DNA of 18,170 bases from an uncultured Sutterella sp. (GCA_900546995.1 URFF01000036.1:1-18170); one strand, 5' to 3'; shown: positions 1 through 7,823, counted from the stretch's first letter. Numbers and translations are program-made. The notes: generated from the letters alone by a model not told the origin.

Positions 1-135
1 ACCCTTGAATATCAAAAGGTCATTCGTCACGCAAGAGACATCGGCATCACAAAAGGTTTCATGCAGGTGGGACGTACGGACAGTGCGAAATTTATTCCGC
101 ACTTTGACGGCGATCATGTGTTAGCCGAGAACTAA
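1..135 (+). CDS. C-terminal end of a truncated protein, possibly a PflX-like radical SAM protein
   Basis: Frame 1 is open from the first base to a TAA at 133-135, giving the last 44 residues of a protein whose start lies outside the window. The visible part contains ITKGFMQ and FIPHFDGDHV. From memory this resembles the tail of COG1313/PflX-type radical SAM proteins, relatives of the pyruvate formate-lyase activase, which often end in a GFxQ...SFIPxFD-like segment. The radical SAM CxxxCxxC cluster motif would be upstream and cannot be seen, so the function is a guess. A terminator hairpin follows 32 bases after the stop, and the gene converges with the AbgA-type gene on the other strand. I am confident that it is the end of a real gene and much less so of the family. 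Confidence 0.5.
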   Translation, partial: TLEYQKVIRHARDIGITKGFMQVGRTDSAKFIPHFDGDHVLAEN

Positions 136-167
136 CAGCACAGTCTTTGTGCAGTATATTACTTTCA

Positions 168-204
168 GGGCCGGGTTCTGGAAAGCGCCCGGCCCTTCCT
201 TTTG
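168..204 (+). terminator. Rho-independent terminator after the truncated plus-strand gene
   Basis: An 8-bp perfect GC stem, GGGCCGGG (168-175) with CCCGGCCC (188-195), has a 12-base loop and is followed by a T-rich tract, TTCCTTTT. It sits just after the stop at 135. On the minus strand the same stem lacks a U-tract, so it is best assigned to the plus strand, although it also lies just beyond the end of the convergent AbgA-type gene. Confidence 0.75.
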
Positions 205-216
205 AAAGTGTCAAAG

Positions 217-1491
217 TTAGACGTTTGAGTTGAGCTTAAGCAACGCTTTCGTGAAGATGCCGAAAGCCGTCAACATACCCTTTTCATCAAAATCAAACTC
301 CGCTTGGTGGTGAGCGGCGGTTCGATCGGCACCAACGACAAAGAAGCAAGACTTCCCGCCATGACGGCGAACTTCTTTAGCTAACATCGTGTAGTCTTCC
401 GAGCAACCGATTTTCTTAAAAGGCACCACCTGCTGACAAGTCGGCTCTTCTTTTGCGCACTGAGCGATGACATTCACGAGTTCTTCATCGTTAATTAACT
501 CGCCCGCTTCTCCGACCTTTTCAACTTCGTACTGAACGTCATAAGCAATTGAGGTGCCTTTAACGATACGAATGGCCTGATCAACCATGTAGTCGTTAAT
601 CTCAGCGGTTTCACCCCGCACTTCAATCTGCAATTCAGCATGCACAGGAATCACGTTACGACACTCGCCTGCCTTCATGAGCCCCACGTTAACGCATCCC
701 AGGCCTTTACCATGACGAGCCATTCCCAAGAGTTGACCAGCGCAGTTGCAAGCGGCTGCCAGCGCGTTGCGTCCAAGGTGCGGGCTCATGGTCGGATGAG
801 CGGGCGCCCCAGTGAAACGAATATCCAATTTTGTTGTACAGAGCACACCTGTCGGCGTCGTACACACTTCACCAGTTGGGCACATCATGGCCAAGTGGCA
901 ACCTAAAATGTAGTCGACATCTTCAAGTTTGCCGCTTACCGCCTGAGCGGCACCGCCTCTGACACCTTCTTCCGCGGGCTGGAAAATTAACTTGACCTTG
1001 CCTTTTAATTGCCCGCTGTTTTCTTTAACCCACTGCGCCACATTTAGCCCAACCGATGTGTGTCCATCATGACCGCATGAATGCATTTCACCATCATGCG
1101 TTGAACGGAAACCCTCTCGATTCGGTAAATGATCTTCGCGGTGAGTTTCCTCCACACCAACCGCATCTATATCGAAACGTAACGCGGTGACCGGTCCTTC
1201 GCGTCCGGTATCCCAAAGCGCGATGCAACCGGTATAGCCTTGCATTTTTTCAAGTGTCTTTTCACTAACACCACGCTCACGGGCGCGATCAAGATGTTTT
1301 TGGACAAAGACCGGATCTCGTCCCATAACGGCGGATTCGTTAATTTGCTCTTTTCCGGCAAAAACCGTCCAACCTAACTGTTCTAGTCGCTCAATGATGT
1401 AGGCGGTTGTCTCAAATTCGCCCCAGCCCATTTCCGGCATGGTATGCAAATGACGACGGGTGGAAATTAAATTCTGAGTGAAGTCGCTCAT
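217..1491 (-). CDS. abgA: AbgA-type M20 family amidohydrolase (p-aminobenzoyl-glutamate hydrolase subunit A-like)
   Basis: M20-family metal-dependent amidohydrolase of 424 residues that most resembles AbgA, the E. coli p-aminobenzoyl-glutamate hydrolase subunit (about 436 aa). Shared landmarks are the RRxLHxxPExGWxEFxT start, INESAVMG in the AbgA-specific insertion, RFDIDAVGVEE, the metal-site MHSCGHDGH (Cys near residue 139), FQPAEEG (Glu 174-175), GCHLAM (His 199) and a C-terminal AAHHxAEFDFDE. The frame extends 15 codons further upstream, but the ATG at 1489-1491 has a perfect AAGGAGG five bases before it, so I start there. It is last in a probable proB-proA-sel1-abgA transcription unit. 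E. coli AbgA works with AbgB and the transporter AbgT. Neither is visible here, so the substrate may be another N-acyl or peptide-linked amino acid. The family is secure and the substrate is inferred. Confidence 0.85.
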   Translation of the reverse strand: MSDFTQNLISTRRHLHTMPEMGWGEFETTAYIIERLEQLGWTVFAGKEQINESAVMGRDPVFVQKHLDRARERGVSEKTLEKMQGYTGCIALWDTGREGPVTALRFDIDAVGVEETHREDHLPNREGFRSTHDGEMHSCGHDGHTSVGLNVAQWVKENSGQLKGKVKLIFQPAEEGVRGGAAQAVSGKLEDVDYILGCHLAMMCPTGEVCTTPTGVLCTTKLDIRFTGAPAHPTMSPHLGRNALAAACNCAGQLLGMARHGKGLGCVNVGLMKAGECRNVIPVHAELQIEVRGETAEINDYMVDQAIRIVKGTSIAYDVQYEVEKVGEAGELINDEELVNVIAQCAKEEPTCQQVVPFKKIGCSEDYTMLAKEVRRHGGKSCFFVVGADRTAAHHQAEFDFDEKGMLTAFGIFTKALLKLNSNV

Positions 1492-1496
1492 CGACG

Positions 1497-1503
1497 CCTC
1501 CTT
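1497..1503 (-). promoter_or_regulatory. Strong ribosome binding site deciding the abgA-like start
   Basis: On the minus strand the sequence reads AAGGAGG, then five bases, then ATG at 1491. This consensus Shine-Dalgarno sequence argues against the in-frame ATG further upstream at 1536. Confidence 0.85.
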
Positions 1504-1566
1504 GAGATGTTGATCCATGATTCCATCATAGGGCAAAAATGAGTCGATGAACGCACTTTTTTCGTG

Positions 1567-2805
1567 TTATGGGTTCGCCGCGCCTTTTTCGCTTTGGATC
1601 ACTTCACAGGCAATCTTGTAGCCGCGTCGACAAGCCATGATGTCTAACTGCGCGGCCTTTTTCTTCCAATCAGAGCCACTGCGAGTGCGATAAAGAGTGG
1701 CCAATTCATGCAGTGCGGGTGGGAAAGCGCCTTGTGCGGCTTTCTGTAAAAAGTCTTCGCCATTTTCAATCGTCTTATTTTCAAGACTTAAGCGATAAAG
1801 ACGGTACTGAGAGGGTGGGTACCCCAGTGAGGCGGCCTTTTGATAAAACTTGATCGCTTGATCCGAATTGCTAGCCACACTCCAACCTTTTTCGTAATAT
1901 CGTCCGAGACGATGCATGGCAGCCGGCACTTGAGCTTTTGAAGCCGCTTGGAAATACTCAAACGCTTTTTCCCGATCAACCGGTACTCCATCTCCCCGGT
2001 CATACAAATCACCCAACGCAAACAACGCGGACGCATCCTTTAGTTGAGCGGCTTTTTCCCAAAAAGCAATCCCCTGCCGGGTATTTTGACTAACGCCAAT
2101 CCCTTTTCGATACAAGTCACCCAATGCGAAAAGGGCTGGAGGAAAATCGTGACTGGCCGCTTTTTGTGTGAGCTCAAATGCCTTACCAGGATCTTTTTTA
2201 ACACCGTTACCTTCCTGATAAAGTCTTGCCAAACGAAGGTAACTCGACATATCGCCGTTTGAAATCGCCTTTTCATACCACTGACGGGCCAACTGACTAT
2301 TTTGTTTGACTTCCAACCCCAGCTCGTAATACAAACCCAAACGCCCTTGTGCAAACCCATCACCTTCTTGAGCGGCTCTCAAAAGCCATTGAAGTGCTTG
2401 CTTATACTCGGGCTTACCATTAACACCCCGCTCATAAAGTCCAACAAGTTTGACCTGTGCGTCGATCTGCCCGTCCATGGCGGGACGCTTTAGCCACCCT
2501 AAAGCGGCTTGCTCGTTCTTCTCTCCCCCAAGTCCTTCGAGCAACATCTGCGCCATGAGATAACTGGCCTTATTATTGCCCTGACGTGCTTCTACCTCAC
2601 AAAGCGAGCGAGCTAATGAATAATTTTTCGTTTGAAAAGCCGCTTCACAGCCTTGAAGAATTTCAGAAGCGAAAACCATTGTGGGAAGATGGCAACTTAC
2701 CAAAAACAGCAGCAAAAAACGGCGCCAAGTCCATTTAAAAAGCGATGAATGGACCCGACGCCCGCAAGAAGAATAAGAAGTCGTTTTAGCCGCGAACTTG
2801 TCCAT
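1567..2805 (-). CDS. Secreted Sel1-like (TPR-type) repeat protein
   Basis: The 412-residue protein is built almost wholly of Sel1-like repeats (about eight or nine units of roughly 36 residues). Recurring cores look like ALFALGDLYRKGIGV, ALFALGDLYDRGDGV and AMHRLGRYYEKGWSV. Sel1 repeats form alpha-solenoids that bind other proteins, and in bacteria they are found in periplasmic, envelope-stress and host-interaction proteins; no enzymatic residues are expected. A hydrophobic stretch at about residues 30-46 after several basic residues, ending VFA-S, looks like a signal peptide, so export is likely. The N-terminal 25 residues before it are unusually long for a signal peptide. The first ATG overlaps the last 20 bases of proA with only a weak ribosome site, which suggests translational coupling or a start that is wrongly placed. 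The specific role is unknown. Confidence 0.8.
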   Translation of the reverse strand: MDKFAAKTTSYSSCGRRVHSSLFKWTWRRFLLLFLVSCHLPTMVFASEILQGCEAAFQTKNYSLARSLCEVEARQGNNKASYLMAQMLLEGLGGEKNEQAALGWLKRPAMDGQIDAQVKLVGLYERGVNGKPEYKQALQWLLRAAQEGDGFAQGRLGLYYELGLEVKQNSQLARQWYEKAISNGDMSSYLRLARLYQEGNGVKKDPGKAFELTQKAASHDFPPALFALGDLYRKGIGVSQNTRQGIAFWEKAAQLKDASALFALGDLYDRGDGVPVDREKAFEYFQAASKAQVPAAMHRLGRYYEKGWSVASNSDQAIKFYQKAASLGYPPSQYRLYRLSLENKTIENGEDFLQKAAQGAFPPALHELATLYRTRSGSDWKKKAAQLDIMACRRGYKIACEVIQSEKGAANP

Positions 2806-4042
2806 GACCGGTGATTAAGTACTTGTATGAGGTCAGTTCCGGCAATGCCATGGGACCTCGAGCGTGAAGTTTTTGCGTACTGATACCGATTTCCGCACCG
2901 AAACCGAATTCAAAACCATCGGTAAAACGGGTCGACGCATTAACGTACACCACTGCCGCATCAACCCCCGCTTGGAAAAGACGGGCATTTTGCATGGATT
3001 CGGTCACGATGCACTCCGAATGCTTGGTTCCATACCGAGCAATATGATCCATCGCCTCTTTGACACCGGAGACGACTTTAAGCGATAGCCGAAGATCGCC
3101 ATACTCAGTGGCCCAATCCTTTTCGGTTGCGGGCTTTATTCTTTGATCAATCTGTTGGGCTTTTTCGCAACCGAAAACCGTCACACCGGCCGCCTCAAAA
3201 TCATCCATCATCTGAGGAACAAAAGCCTGAGCAATCCCTTCGTGCACTAAGAGCGTTTCCATCGCGTTACACACCGAGGGGCGCTGCACTTTGGCATTGA
3301 TTGCGATTTTACGAGCCATCGCGAAATCGGCGCTTTCATCAACGAAGGTATGGCAAACGCCAGCCCCGGTTTCAATCACCGGCACCGTCGCTTGTTGGAC
3401 CACCGCCTGAATCAAACGATGGCTGCCTCGCGGAATCACCACATCCACAAGAACGTTCATGCGAATCAAATCCGTAACGGCCTCCCGATCGGTTACATCG
3501 ATGAATTGGATACTGCCTTCGGCAATACCGGCTTCGGTCGCCGCCGCGCAAAGTACTTTCACAATCGCCGCATTCGAATGCAACGCTTCACTGCCGCCTT
3601 TTAGCACGACCGCGTTTCCCGACTTAATGCATAGACCGATCGCATCGGCGGTGACATTAGGACGAGCCTCATAAATAATGCCGACCACTCCAATGGGGAC
3701 TCGGACCTTGGTTATCGAAAGTCCATTGGGTAAGGTTTGCCCGCCGATCACTTCACCCACCGGATCCTTTAGCGCCGCAACGAGCCGTAACCCTTCCGCC
3801 ATGGATTGGATTCGCTCTTGGGTGAGACGCAACCGATCTTGCAACGAACTTTTCATTCCAATCGAACGGGCATGCTCCATGTCCTTTTCATTGGCTTGCA
3901 ACACGAAGTCCGCCTGGGCTAAAAGGGCGTCAGCCATCGCTAAAAGTGCCCGATTCTTAACACCGGTGTTGGTTGTTGCGAGAAGCCTCGACGCATCATG
4001 AGCACTTTGCGCTTTTTCTTTCACAATGTCATAAATTGGCAT
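2786..4042 (-). CDS. proA: Glutamate-5-semialdehyde dehydrogenase (gamma-glutamyl phosphate reductase)
   Basis: ProA reduces gamma-glutamyl phosphate with NADPH to glutamate-5-semialdehyde, the second step of proline synthesis, in the cytoplasm. The product is 418 aa (E. coli 417). It contains the family hallmarks VGIIYEARPNVT (residues 119-131), KGGSEAxxSN (148-157), VPVIETGAGVCH, the catalytic cysteine in QRPSVCNAMET (Cys 258), PATEKDWATEY, YGTKHSECIVTE and FGFGAEIGISTQKLHARGP. The start ATG has AAGGA seven bases upstream, formed across the proB stop codon nine bases away, so proB and proA are co-transcribed and probably coupled. The 3' end overlaps the Sel1-repeat gene by 20 bases. Several segments read more like Firmicutes ProA than the usual betaproteobacterial form; that is an inference from remembered sequences. 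Confidence 0.97.
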   Translation of the reverse strand: MPIYDIVKEKAQSAHDASRLLATTNTGVKNRALLAMADALLAQADFVLQANEKDMEHARSIGMKSSLQDRLRLTQERIQSMAEGLRLVAALKDPVGEVIGGQTLPNGLSITKVRVPIGVVGIIYEARPNVTADAIGLCIKSGNAVVLKGGSEALHSNAAIVKVLCAAATEAGIAEGSIQFIDVTDREAVTDLIRMNVLVDVVIPRGSHRLIQAVVQQATVPVIETGAGVCHTFVDESADFAMARKIAINAKVQRPSVCNAMETLLVHEGIAQAFVPQMMDDFEAAGVTVFGCEKAQQIDQRIKPATEKDWATEYGDLRLSLKVVSGVKEAMDHIARYGTKHSECIVTESMQNARLFQAGVDAAVVYVNASTRFTDGFEFGFGAEIGISTQKLHARGPMALPELTSYKYLITGHGQVRG

Positions 4043-4051
4043 GAGAGTTCC

Positions 4052-5185
4052 TTAATTCAAAATCACCAAATCATCGCGATGAATGACTTCATCGAAGGCC
4101 TTGTGCCCTAAGAGTTTTTCAATGTCGGTGGACTGTTTACCCTTAATTTTTTGCAATTCGTCGGAAGAATAGTGCGTTAATCCGCGTGCCAGCTCGTGAC
4201 CGGTCGCAGTCACCACACTCACCGTATTGCCGGCTTCAAATTCCCCCTCAACCGCCACAATACCCACGGGCAAAATACTACAGCCACCTGTCTTATGAAT
4301 AGCCTGCTCGCAACCGGCATCCACCGTCAGACGCCCCTGGATTTTGGCACCGAACGCCAGCCAACGCTTCCTAAACTGCAAACGGTTTTCACGAGAAACG
4401 AAAAGCGTGCCGATTTCCTCGCCGTTTAAAATGCGCATCACGGCGTCGTTTTCCGAACCAGACGCAATGACCAAGTTAATGCCCGACGTGGTGGCGCTTT
4501 TTGCCGCCTGAATTTTGGTACACATGCCGCCCGTGCCAACGCTACTACCGGCACCGCCTGCGCTCGCTTCAATTTCTGGCGTAATCTCTTCCACACAGTG
4601 ACGCAAAGTGGCATCGGGATGCGTCTGAGGGTTGGCCGTATAAAGTCCGTCGACGTCAGAGAGAATGACGACCAGATCGGCATCAACAACGCTTGCCACC
4701 ATCGCAGAAAGATTATCGTTATCGCCGATTTTCAACTCATCCAACGCAACGACGTCATTTTCATTAACAATCGGAATGACGCGCTTTTTTAAAAGTTCCA
4801 TAAAGGTGTTTCGCGCGTTGGTGTAGCGGTGCCGATCAAGCATTTCCGTTCGAGTGACAAGCACCTGAGCCACGACTTGACCGTACTCGGCGAAAAACTT
4901 TTCATAGGTGTGCATCAAAAGCCCTTGGCCGACCGCCGCACAGGCTTGCTTGGCAGGAATATTTTTCGGTTTTTCACTTAAGCCTAAGCGATCCACACCG
5001 ACAGCAACCGCACCGGAAGTCACCAAAATCATTTCCTTACCCTGATTTTGCAGGTCCGATAACTCCCGAGCCAGCCGATCAATTCGGAAATAATTGCATT
5101 TCCCATTGGGATACGTGATGGTGCTACTTCCAACCTTAACCACAATACGTTTGGCTTTTTTTAACTCTTCTCTTAGTGCGGACAT
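4052..5185 (-). CDS. proB: Glutamate 5-kinase with C-terminal PUA domain
   Basis: ProB phosphorylates glutamate to gamma-glutamyl phosphate, the first and usually proline-inhibited step of proline synthesis, and hands it to ProA. The 377-aa product has an amino acid kinase domain: RIVVKVGSST (residues 13-22), ILVTSGAVAVG (53-63), VNENDVVALDELKIGDNDNLSA (140-161), ILSDVDGLYTANP (174-186) and SVGTGGMCTKIQAA (215-228). These are followed by a PUA domain at about 280-360. The start at 5185 is the only ATG before the kinase motif; an AGAGGA lies about ten bases upstream. The N-terminal region with the YPNGKCNYFRIDRL insertion resembles Firmicutes glutamate kinases. It is first of the proB-proA-sel1-abgA unit. 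No T-box or other long leader precedes it. Confidence 0.97.
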   Translation of the reverse strand: MSALREELKKAKRIVVKVGSSTITYPNGKCNYFRIDRLARELSDLQNQGKEMILVTSGAVAVGVDRLGLSEKPKNIPAKQACAAVGQGLLMHTYEKFFAEYGQVVAQVLVTRTEMLDRHRYTNARNTFMELLKKRVIPIVNENDVVALDELKIGDNDNLSAMVASVVDADLVVILSDVDGLYTANPQTHPDATLRHCVEEITPEIEASAGGAGSSVGTGGMCTKIQAAKSATTSGINLVIASGSENDAVMRILNGEEIGTLFVSRENRLQFRKRWLAFGAKIQGRLTVDAGCEQAIHKTGGCSILPVGIVAVEGEFEAGNTVSVVTATGHELARGLTHYSSDELQKIKGKQSTDIEKLLGHKAFDEVIHRDDLVILN

Positions 5186-5223
5186 TCCGAAAAAATCCTC
5201 TATAACAACAATCAGCCTGTAAT

Positions 5224-5243
5224 AGTGTCATATTTCAGACACT
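5224..5243 (-). repeat. Inverted repeat upstream of proB, candidate operator
   Basis: AGTGTC and GACACT form a perfect 6+6 inverted repeat with an 8-base spacer, centred about 48 bases before the proB start and immediately beside the terminator of the preceding unit. The position fits an operator or part of the proB promoter region. I could not find a convincing -35/-10 pair there, so the role is open. Confidence 0.4.
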
Positions 5244-5250
5244 CATGCCA

Positions 5251-5278
5251 AAAAAGCCCCGTTCAAACAGGGCTTTTT
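5251..5278 (-). terminator. Rho-independent terminator of the transporter-amidohydrolase unit
   Basis: On the minus strand, AAAAAGCCC (5278-5270) pairs with GGGCTTTTT (5259-5251) around a 10-base loop, ending in a T-run. It lies 27 bases after the amidohydrolase stop and separates that unit from proB. Confidence 0.9.
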
Positions 5279-5304
5279 CAAAAATCAATTAAAAGTTAAC
5301 AACA

Positions 5305-6474
5305 TTACTTTCCGTTTAAGAAGTCATAAGCGACTTGCGTGTGCAAAAGCGCTCCCTTAATCAGAGCGTTTTCATCCACTTTGTAGTGTCCGGAGTGTTG
5401 CGGGTACACGGCATCGCAAGCTTCATTTCGGATACCCAACATCACCATGACACCGGGAACCTTTTCCTGATAATAGGCAAAATCTTCCCCACCCATCGTG
5501 ACCGGATAGTCATAGAGGCAATCTTCGCCCATCACCGTCTTTGCCGATGCGCGCACCACATCGGCCAGCGCCGCATCGTTAATCGTCGGCGGGACCAATT
5601 TCGTGTACGTCACTTTCGCATCGCCTCGCATGGCGCGTGCTGTTTGCGTGGCCACCCGTTCGATAAAGGCCGGGAAAAAGTCTCTCACATCACGGCTAAA
5701 GCAGCGCGTGGTACCGGTCAATGTCGCCGATCCAGCCACCACATTCCAACGCGTTCCGGCATTAATCGTGCCGACGGTAATCACCGCGGTATCCACGGGA
5801 TTGATTTCACGGCTCACACCAGTTTGCAAATTCTGCACAATCGCCGCGCTGATGACCGCTGCGTCAACACACTGGTGCGGGGCAGCTCCGTGTCCACCCT
5901 TGCCTGTCACTTCGATGTCGAAGCGATCACCGGATGCCATGGCGGGACCCGTTCGCACAGCAACTTTTCCCCCTTCAAAATCCGACCAAACGTGCATACC
6001 GAAGGCAGCATCCACGCCATCAAGGCAACCTTGCTCAATCATGGATCTTGCCCCGGTTGCCACTTCTTCGGCAGGCTGGAAGGCAAGTACCACCGTACCG
6101 TGCAACTCGTCTTTAATATCGTTTAACATGGCCGCAGCCGTCAGCAGCATGGAAATGTGGCAATCATGACCGCAAGCGTGCATCACGCCCGGGTTGCAGC
6201 TAGCGAATTCGTAACCGGTTTCTTCCTGAACCGTGAGCGCATCAATATCACCTCTCAGTAGGATTGTCTTTCCAGGATGAGCACCTTTAATCGTCGCCAA
6301 TACCCCGGTTTGCAAGCCGCAGGGACGCCAAGCGACGCCGAGCTTATCGAGTTCTTCTTTGATGTGCTTGGACGTTTCGAATTCTTTTTCACTTACTTCC
6401 GGGTGTTGGTGAAACCAACGACGTTGAGTGATCAGAAAATCGTTATATTTTTGGGCAAGTGCTTCAATATTCAT
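5305..6474 (-). CDS. M20D family amidohydrolase (hippurate/N-acyl amino acid hydrolase-like)
   Basis: The 389-residue cytoplasmic metallo-amidohydrolase belongs to the hippuricase/IAA-amino acid hydrolase group (usually 380-400 aa). The binuclear metal site is complete: MHACGHDCH (Cys101, His103), FQPAEE (Glu136/137), GMHVW (His161) and a C-terminal QHSGHYKVDE (His360). The dimerisation-domain signature GKGGHGAAPHQ and the MGGEDFAYY segment are also present. Such enzymes cleave the amide bond of N-acyl amino acids such as hippurate or N-acetyl amino acids; the exact substrate cannot be read from sequence. The start has AAAGG nine bases upstream. It follows the membrane transporter after 64 bases with a small hairpin between them, so import and hydrolysis of one substrate are plausibly linked. 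It is only distantly similar to the AbgA-type gene at 217-1491, so it is not a recent duplicate. Confidence 0.9.
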   Translation of the reverse strand: MNIEALAQKYNDFLITQRRWFHQHPEVSEKEFETSKHIKEELDKLGVAWRPCGLQTGVLATIKGAHPGKTILLRGDIDALTVQEETGYEFASCNPGVMHACGHDCHISMLLTAAAMLNDIKDELHGTVVLAFQPAEEVATGARSMIEQGCLDGVDAAFGMHVWSDFEGGKVAVRTGPAMASGDRFDIEVTGKGGHGAAPHQCVDAAVISAAIVQNLQTGVSREINPVDTAVITVGTINAGTRWNVVAGSATLTGTTRCFSRDVRDFFPAFIERVATQTARAMRGDAKVTYTKLVPPTINDAALADVVRASAKTVMGEDCLYDYPVTMGGEDFAYYQEKVPGVMVMLGIRNEACDAVYPQHSGHYKVDENALIKGALLHTQVAYDFLNGK

Positions 6475-6500
6475 TTCGGTTAACCTTTCTTCGAAAAGCC

Positions 6501-6520
6501 CGGTCTAAAACGCCAGACCG
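6501..6520 (-). other. Small intercistronic hairpin between transporter and amidohydrolase genes
   Basis: On the minus strand CGGTCT and AGACCG pair around an 8-base loop, followed by GGCTTTTC. The stem is short and the T-run imperfect. It may reduce read-through from the transporter gene or protect a processed mRNA end rather than be a full terminator. Confidence 0.45.
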
Positions 6521-6538
6521 AACTGATTCGGTAATATC

Positions 6539-7726
6539 TTAGAACAAATTGACAAAGAAGCCAGCGATAATCACCGACGTGATTGTCACCGTCACGAAAC
6601 CACCGACGATCATTGACGGGAACATCTTCCCCATCAAGAAGTCATTTTCTTCCTTAGTCTTTGCCATCGCCTTGCAGGTTGCTTCCGTGATAATGGCGTT
6701 AAACGGGAAACCATAAAGAGCGGTCAAACAATTGGCGAAACTCAGCGCGAAGGACTGTTTAAGCACCTTAGCCACAATCCAAGCCAAGACGGCCATACCG
6801 GCCACACCGACGATAATCATTTCAACCATCGGCACGATAATGGATTCGAGCATTTGCGGCGTGCAATCCTTTAACCCATCGAAGACAAACATCGTCAAGG
6901 CAAACATCAAGATGTTAAAGGAGTTAGAGCGGTGAAGCGCATCGGTTTCAAGGAAACCCAGTGAGCAGAAAATCACACCGAAAACCAACGCCCAGACAGC
7001 ACCACTGATGCCGGTCCACCCCCCGACCAACGAGGCGAGCCAACCGACCAAAGCGAGCTTGGTTAACGTCATCACCGGAGAATTCCAGCTTTCAGGCAAA
7101 GCCAAAATGCCGTTACTCGTGTCTTTCGGTAACGCCGACACATTGCGGATCGCATCCATTTCAGCGCTTGAAGCCCGTTGCCCAGCGCGGTATTCAGCCA
7201 AAAGGCGCTTGCCTTCATACTTCATGCAAATAGCGGTCAACGGATAACCGGCGAAGCCTTGAATACAGTACATGGCAATCGCGAAAACGGCCGCGGTTGT
7301 GAAACCGGCTTCGGTTGCCGCTTGCTGCATGATCGTTGCCGCGACAATGCCACCGGTCAAAGGCGGAAGGCCTGCCACCACCATGGACCAATCCATCATC
7401 ATCGGGCAAATTAATAAAACAGCCGCGGTCATCCCCGCCAAGCCCATCAAACAAATAACCACCGTCTTCCACTGTTCCATCAGCGTCTGAAGACTAATCA
7501 CCGTTCCCATATGAACGATTAACAAATAAATCGCAACCGTCGCACCGAACGGAATCAGGTACGAGTCTTTGACTAAGTCATAGGGCAAAATCGTCCAGTA
7601 GCCCACAAGCAAAAGACAGGCTGAAGCAAAAACAGAGGGCACCCAAGCCTTGGTGAGGTTAGAGATCGCCTCACCGATGATCACAACTATCCCGCAGATC
7701 ACAAAAGCAGAGAGAAAGTTATACAT
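6539..7726 (-). CDS. Polytopic membrane protein, putative secondary transporter
   Basis: The 395-residue protein is strongly hydrophobic, with about ten to eleven membrane segments (roughly residues 3-22, 28-46, 56-78, 88-109, 143-166, 220-238, 243-259, 270-284, 296-322 and 369-392). Two glycine/alanine-rich segments in the two halves could be re-entrant or discontinuous helices: PPLTGGIVAATIMQQAA (121-137) and ALYGFPFNAIIT (336-347). This two-half layout resembles Na+/glutamate (ESS) or related BART-type symporters, but I do not recognise a named family. A polar cytoplasmic loop spans about 168-218. It is the first gene of a two-gene unit with the M20D amidohydrolase, suggesting transport of an N-acyl amino acid, peptide or released amino acid. 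The ribosome site before the ATG is weak. Confidence 0.7.
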   Translation of the reverse strand: MYNFLSAFVICGIVVIIGEAISNLTKAWVPSVFASACLLLVGYWTILPYDLVKDSYLIPFGATVAIYLLIVHMGTVISLQTLMEQWKTVVICLMGLAGMTAAVLLICPMMMDWSMVVAGLPPLTGGIVAATIMQQAATEAGFTTAAVFAIAMYCIQGFAGYPLTAICMKYEGKRLLAEYRAGQRASSAEMDAIRNVSALPKDTSNGILALPESWNSPVMTLTKLALVGWLASLVGGWTGISGAVWALVFGVIFCSLGFLETDALHRSNSFNILMFALTMFVFDGLKDCTPQMLESIIVPMVEMIIVGVAGMAVLAWIVAKVLKQSFALSFANCLTALYGFPFNAIITEATCKAMAKTKEENDFLMGKMFPSMIVGGFVTVTITSVIIAGFFVNLF

Positions 7727-7762
7727 GATTCAATCTCACTAAAAACAAAAATCGTATGGTTA

Positions 7763-7777
7763 ATAGGCCGAGCCTAT
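7763..7777 (-). repeat. Inverted repeat ATAGGC-N3-GCCTAT in the transporter leader
   Basis: ATAGGC (7763-7768) and GCCTAT (7772-7777) are perfect complements with a 3-base centre, located at or just after the predicted transcription start. It shares the TAGGC/GCCTA half-site with the repeat at 7824-7841 on the other side of the promoter. It could be a repressor site or an RNA hairpin at the 5' end of the transcript. Confidence 0.45.
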
Positions 7778-7785
7778 ACCGATTC

Positions 7786-7814
7786 ATTGTAGATAGCGCC
7801 ATGAGGCGATTCAA
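7786..7814 (-). promoter_or_regulatory. Predicted sigma70-type promoter of the transporter-amidohydrolase unit
   Basis: On the minus strand, TTGAAT (7814-7809) is followed after exactly 17 bases by TACAAT (7791-7786). That is four of six and five of six consensus matches at optimal spacing. The predicted start is near 7779, giving a leader of about 53 bases before the transporter ATG. Two inverted repeats flank this promoter. Confidence 0.6.
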
Positions 7815-7823
7815 CGGGGAAAT

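Noticed and set aside
1567..2805. Tandem DNA repeats in the Sel1 gene
   Set aside because: The repeats are at protein level; the nucleotide copies have diverged, so there is no recent DNA repeat array.
5335..6126. A 263-codon open frame on the plus strand, opposite the M20D amidohydrolase
   Set aside because: Antisense shadow with low-complexity His/Arg-rich translation and no ribosome site, fully inside a certain gene.
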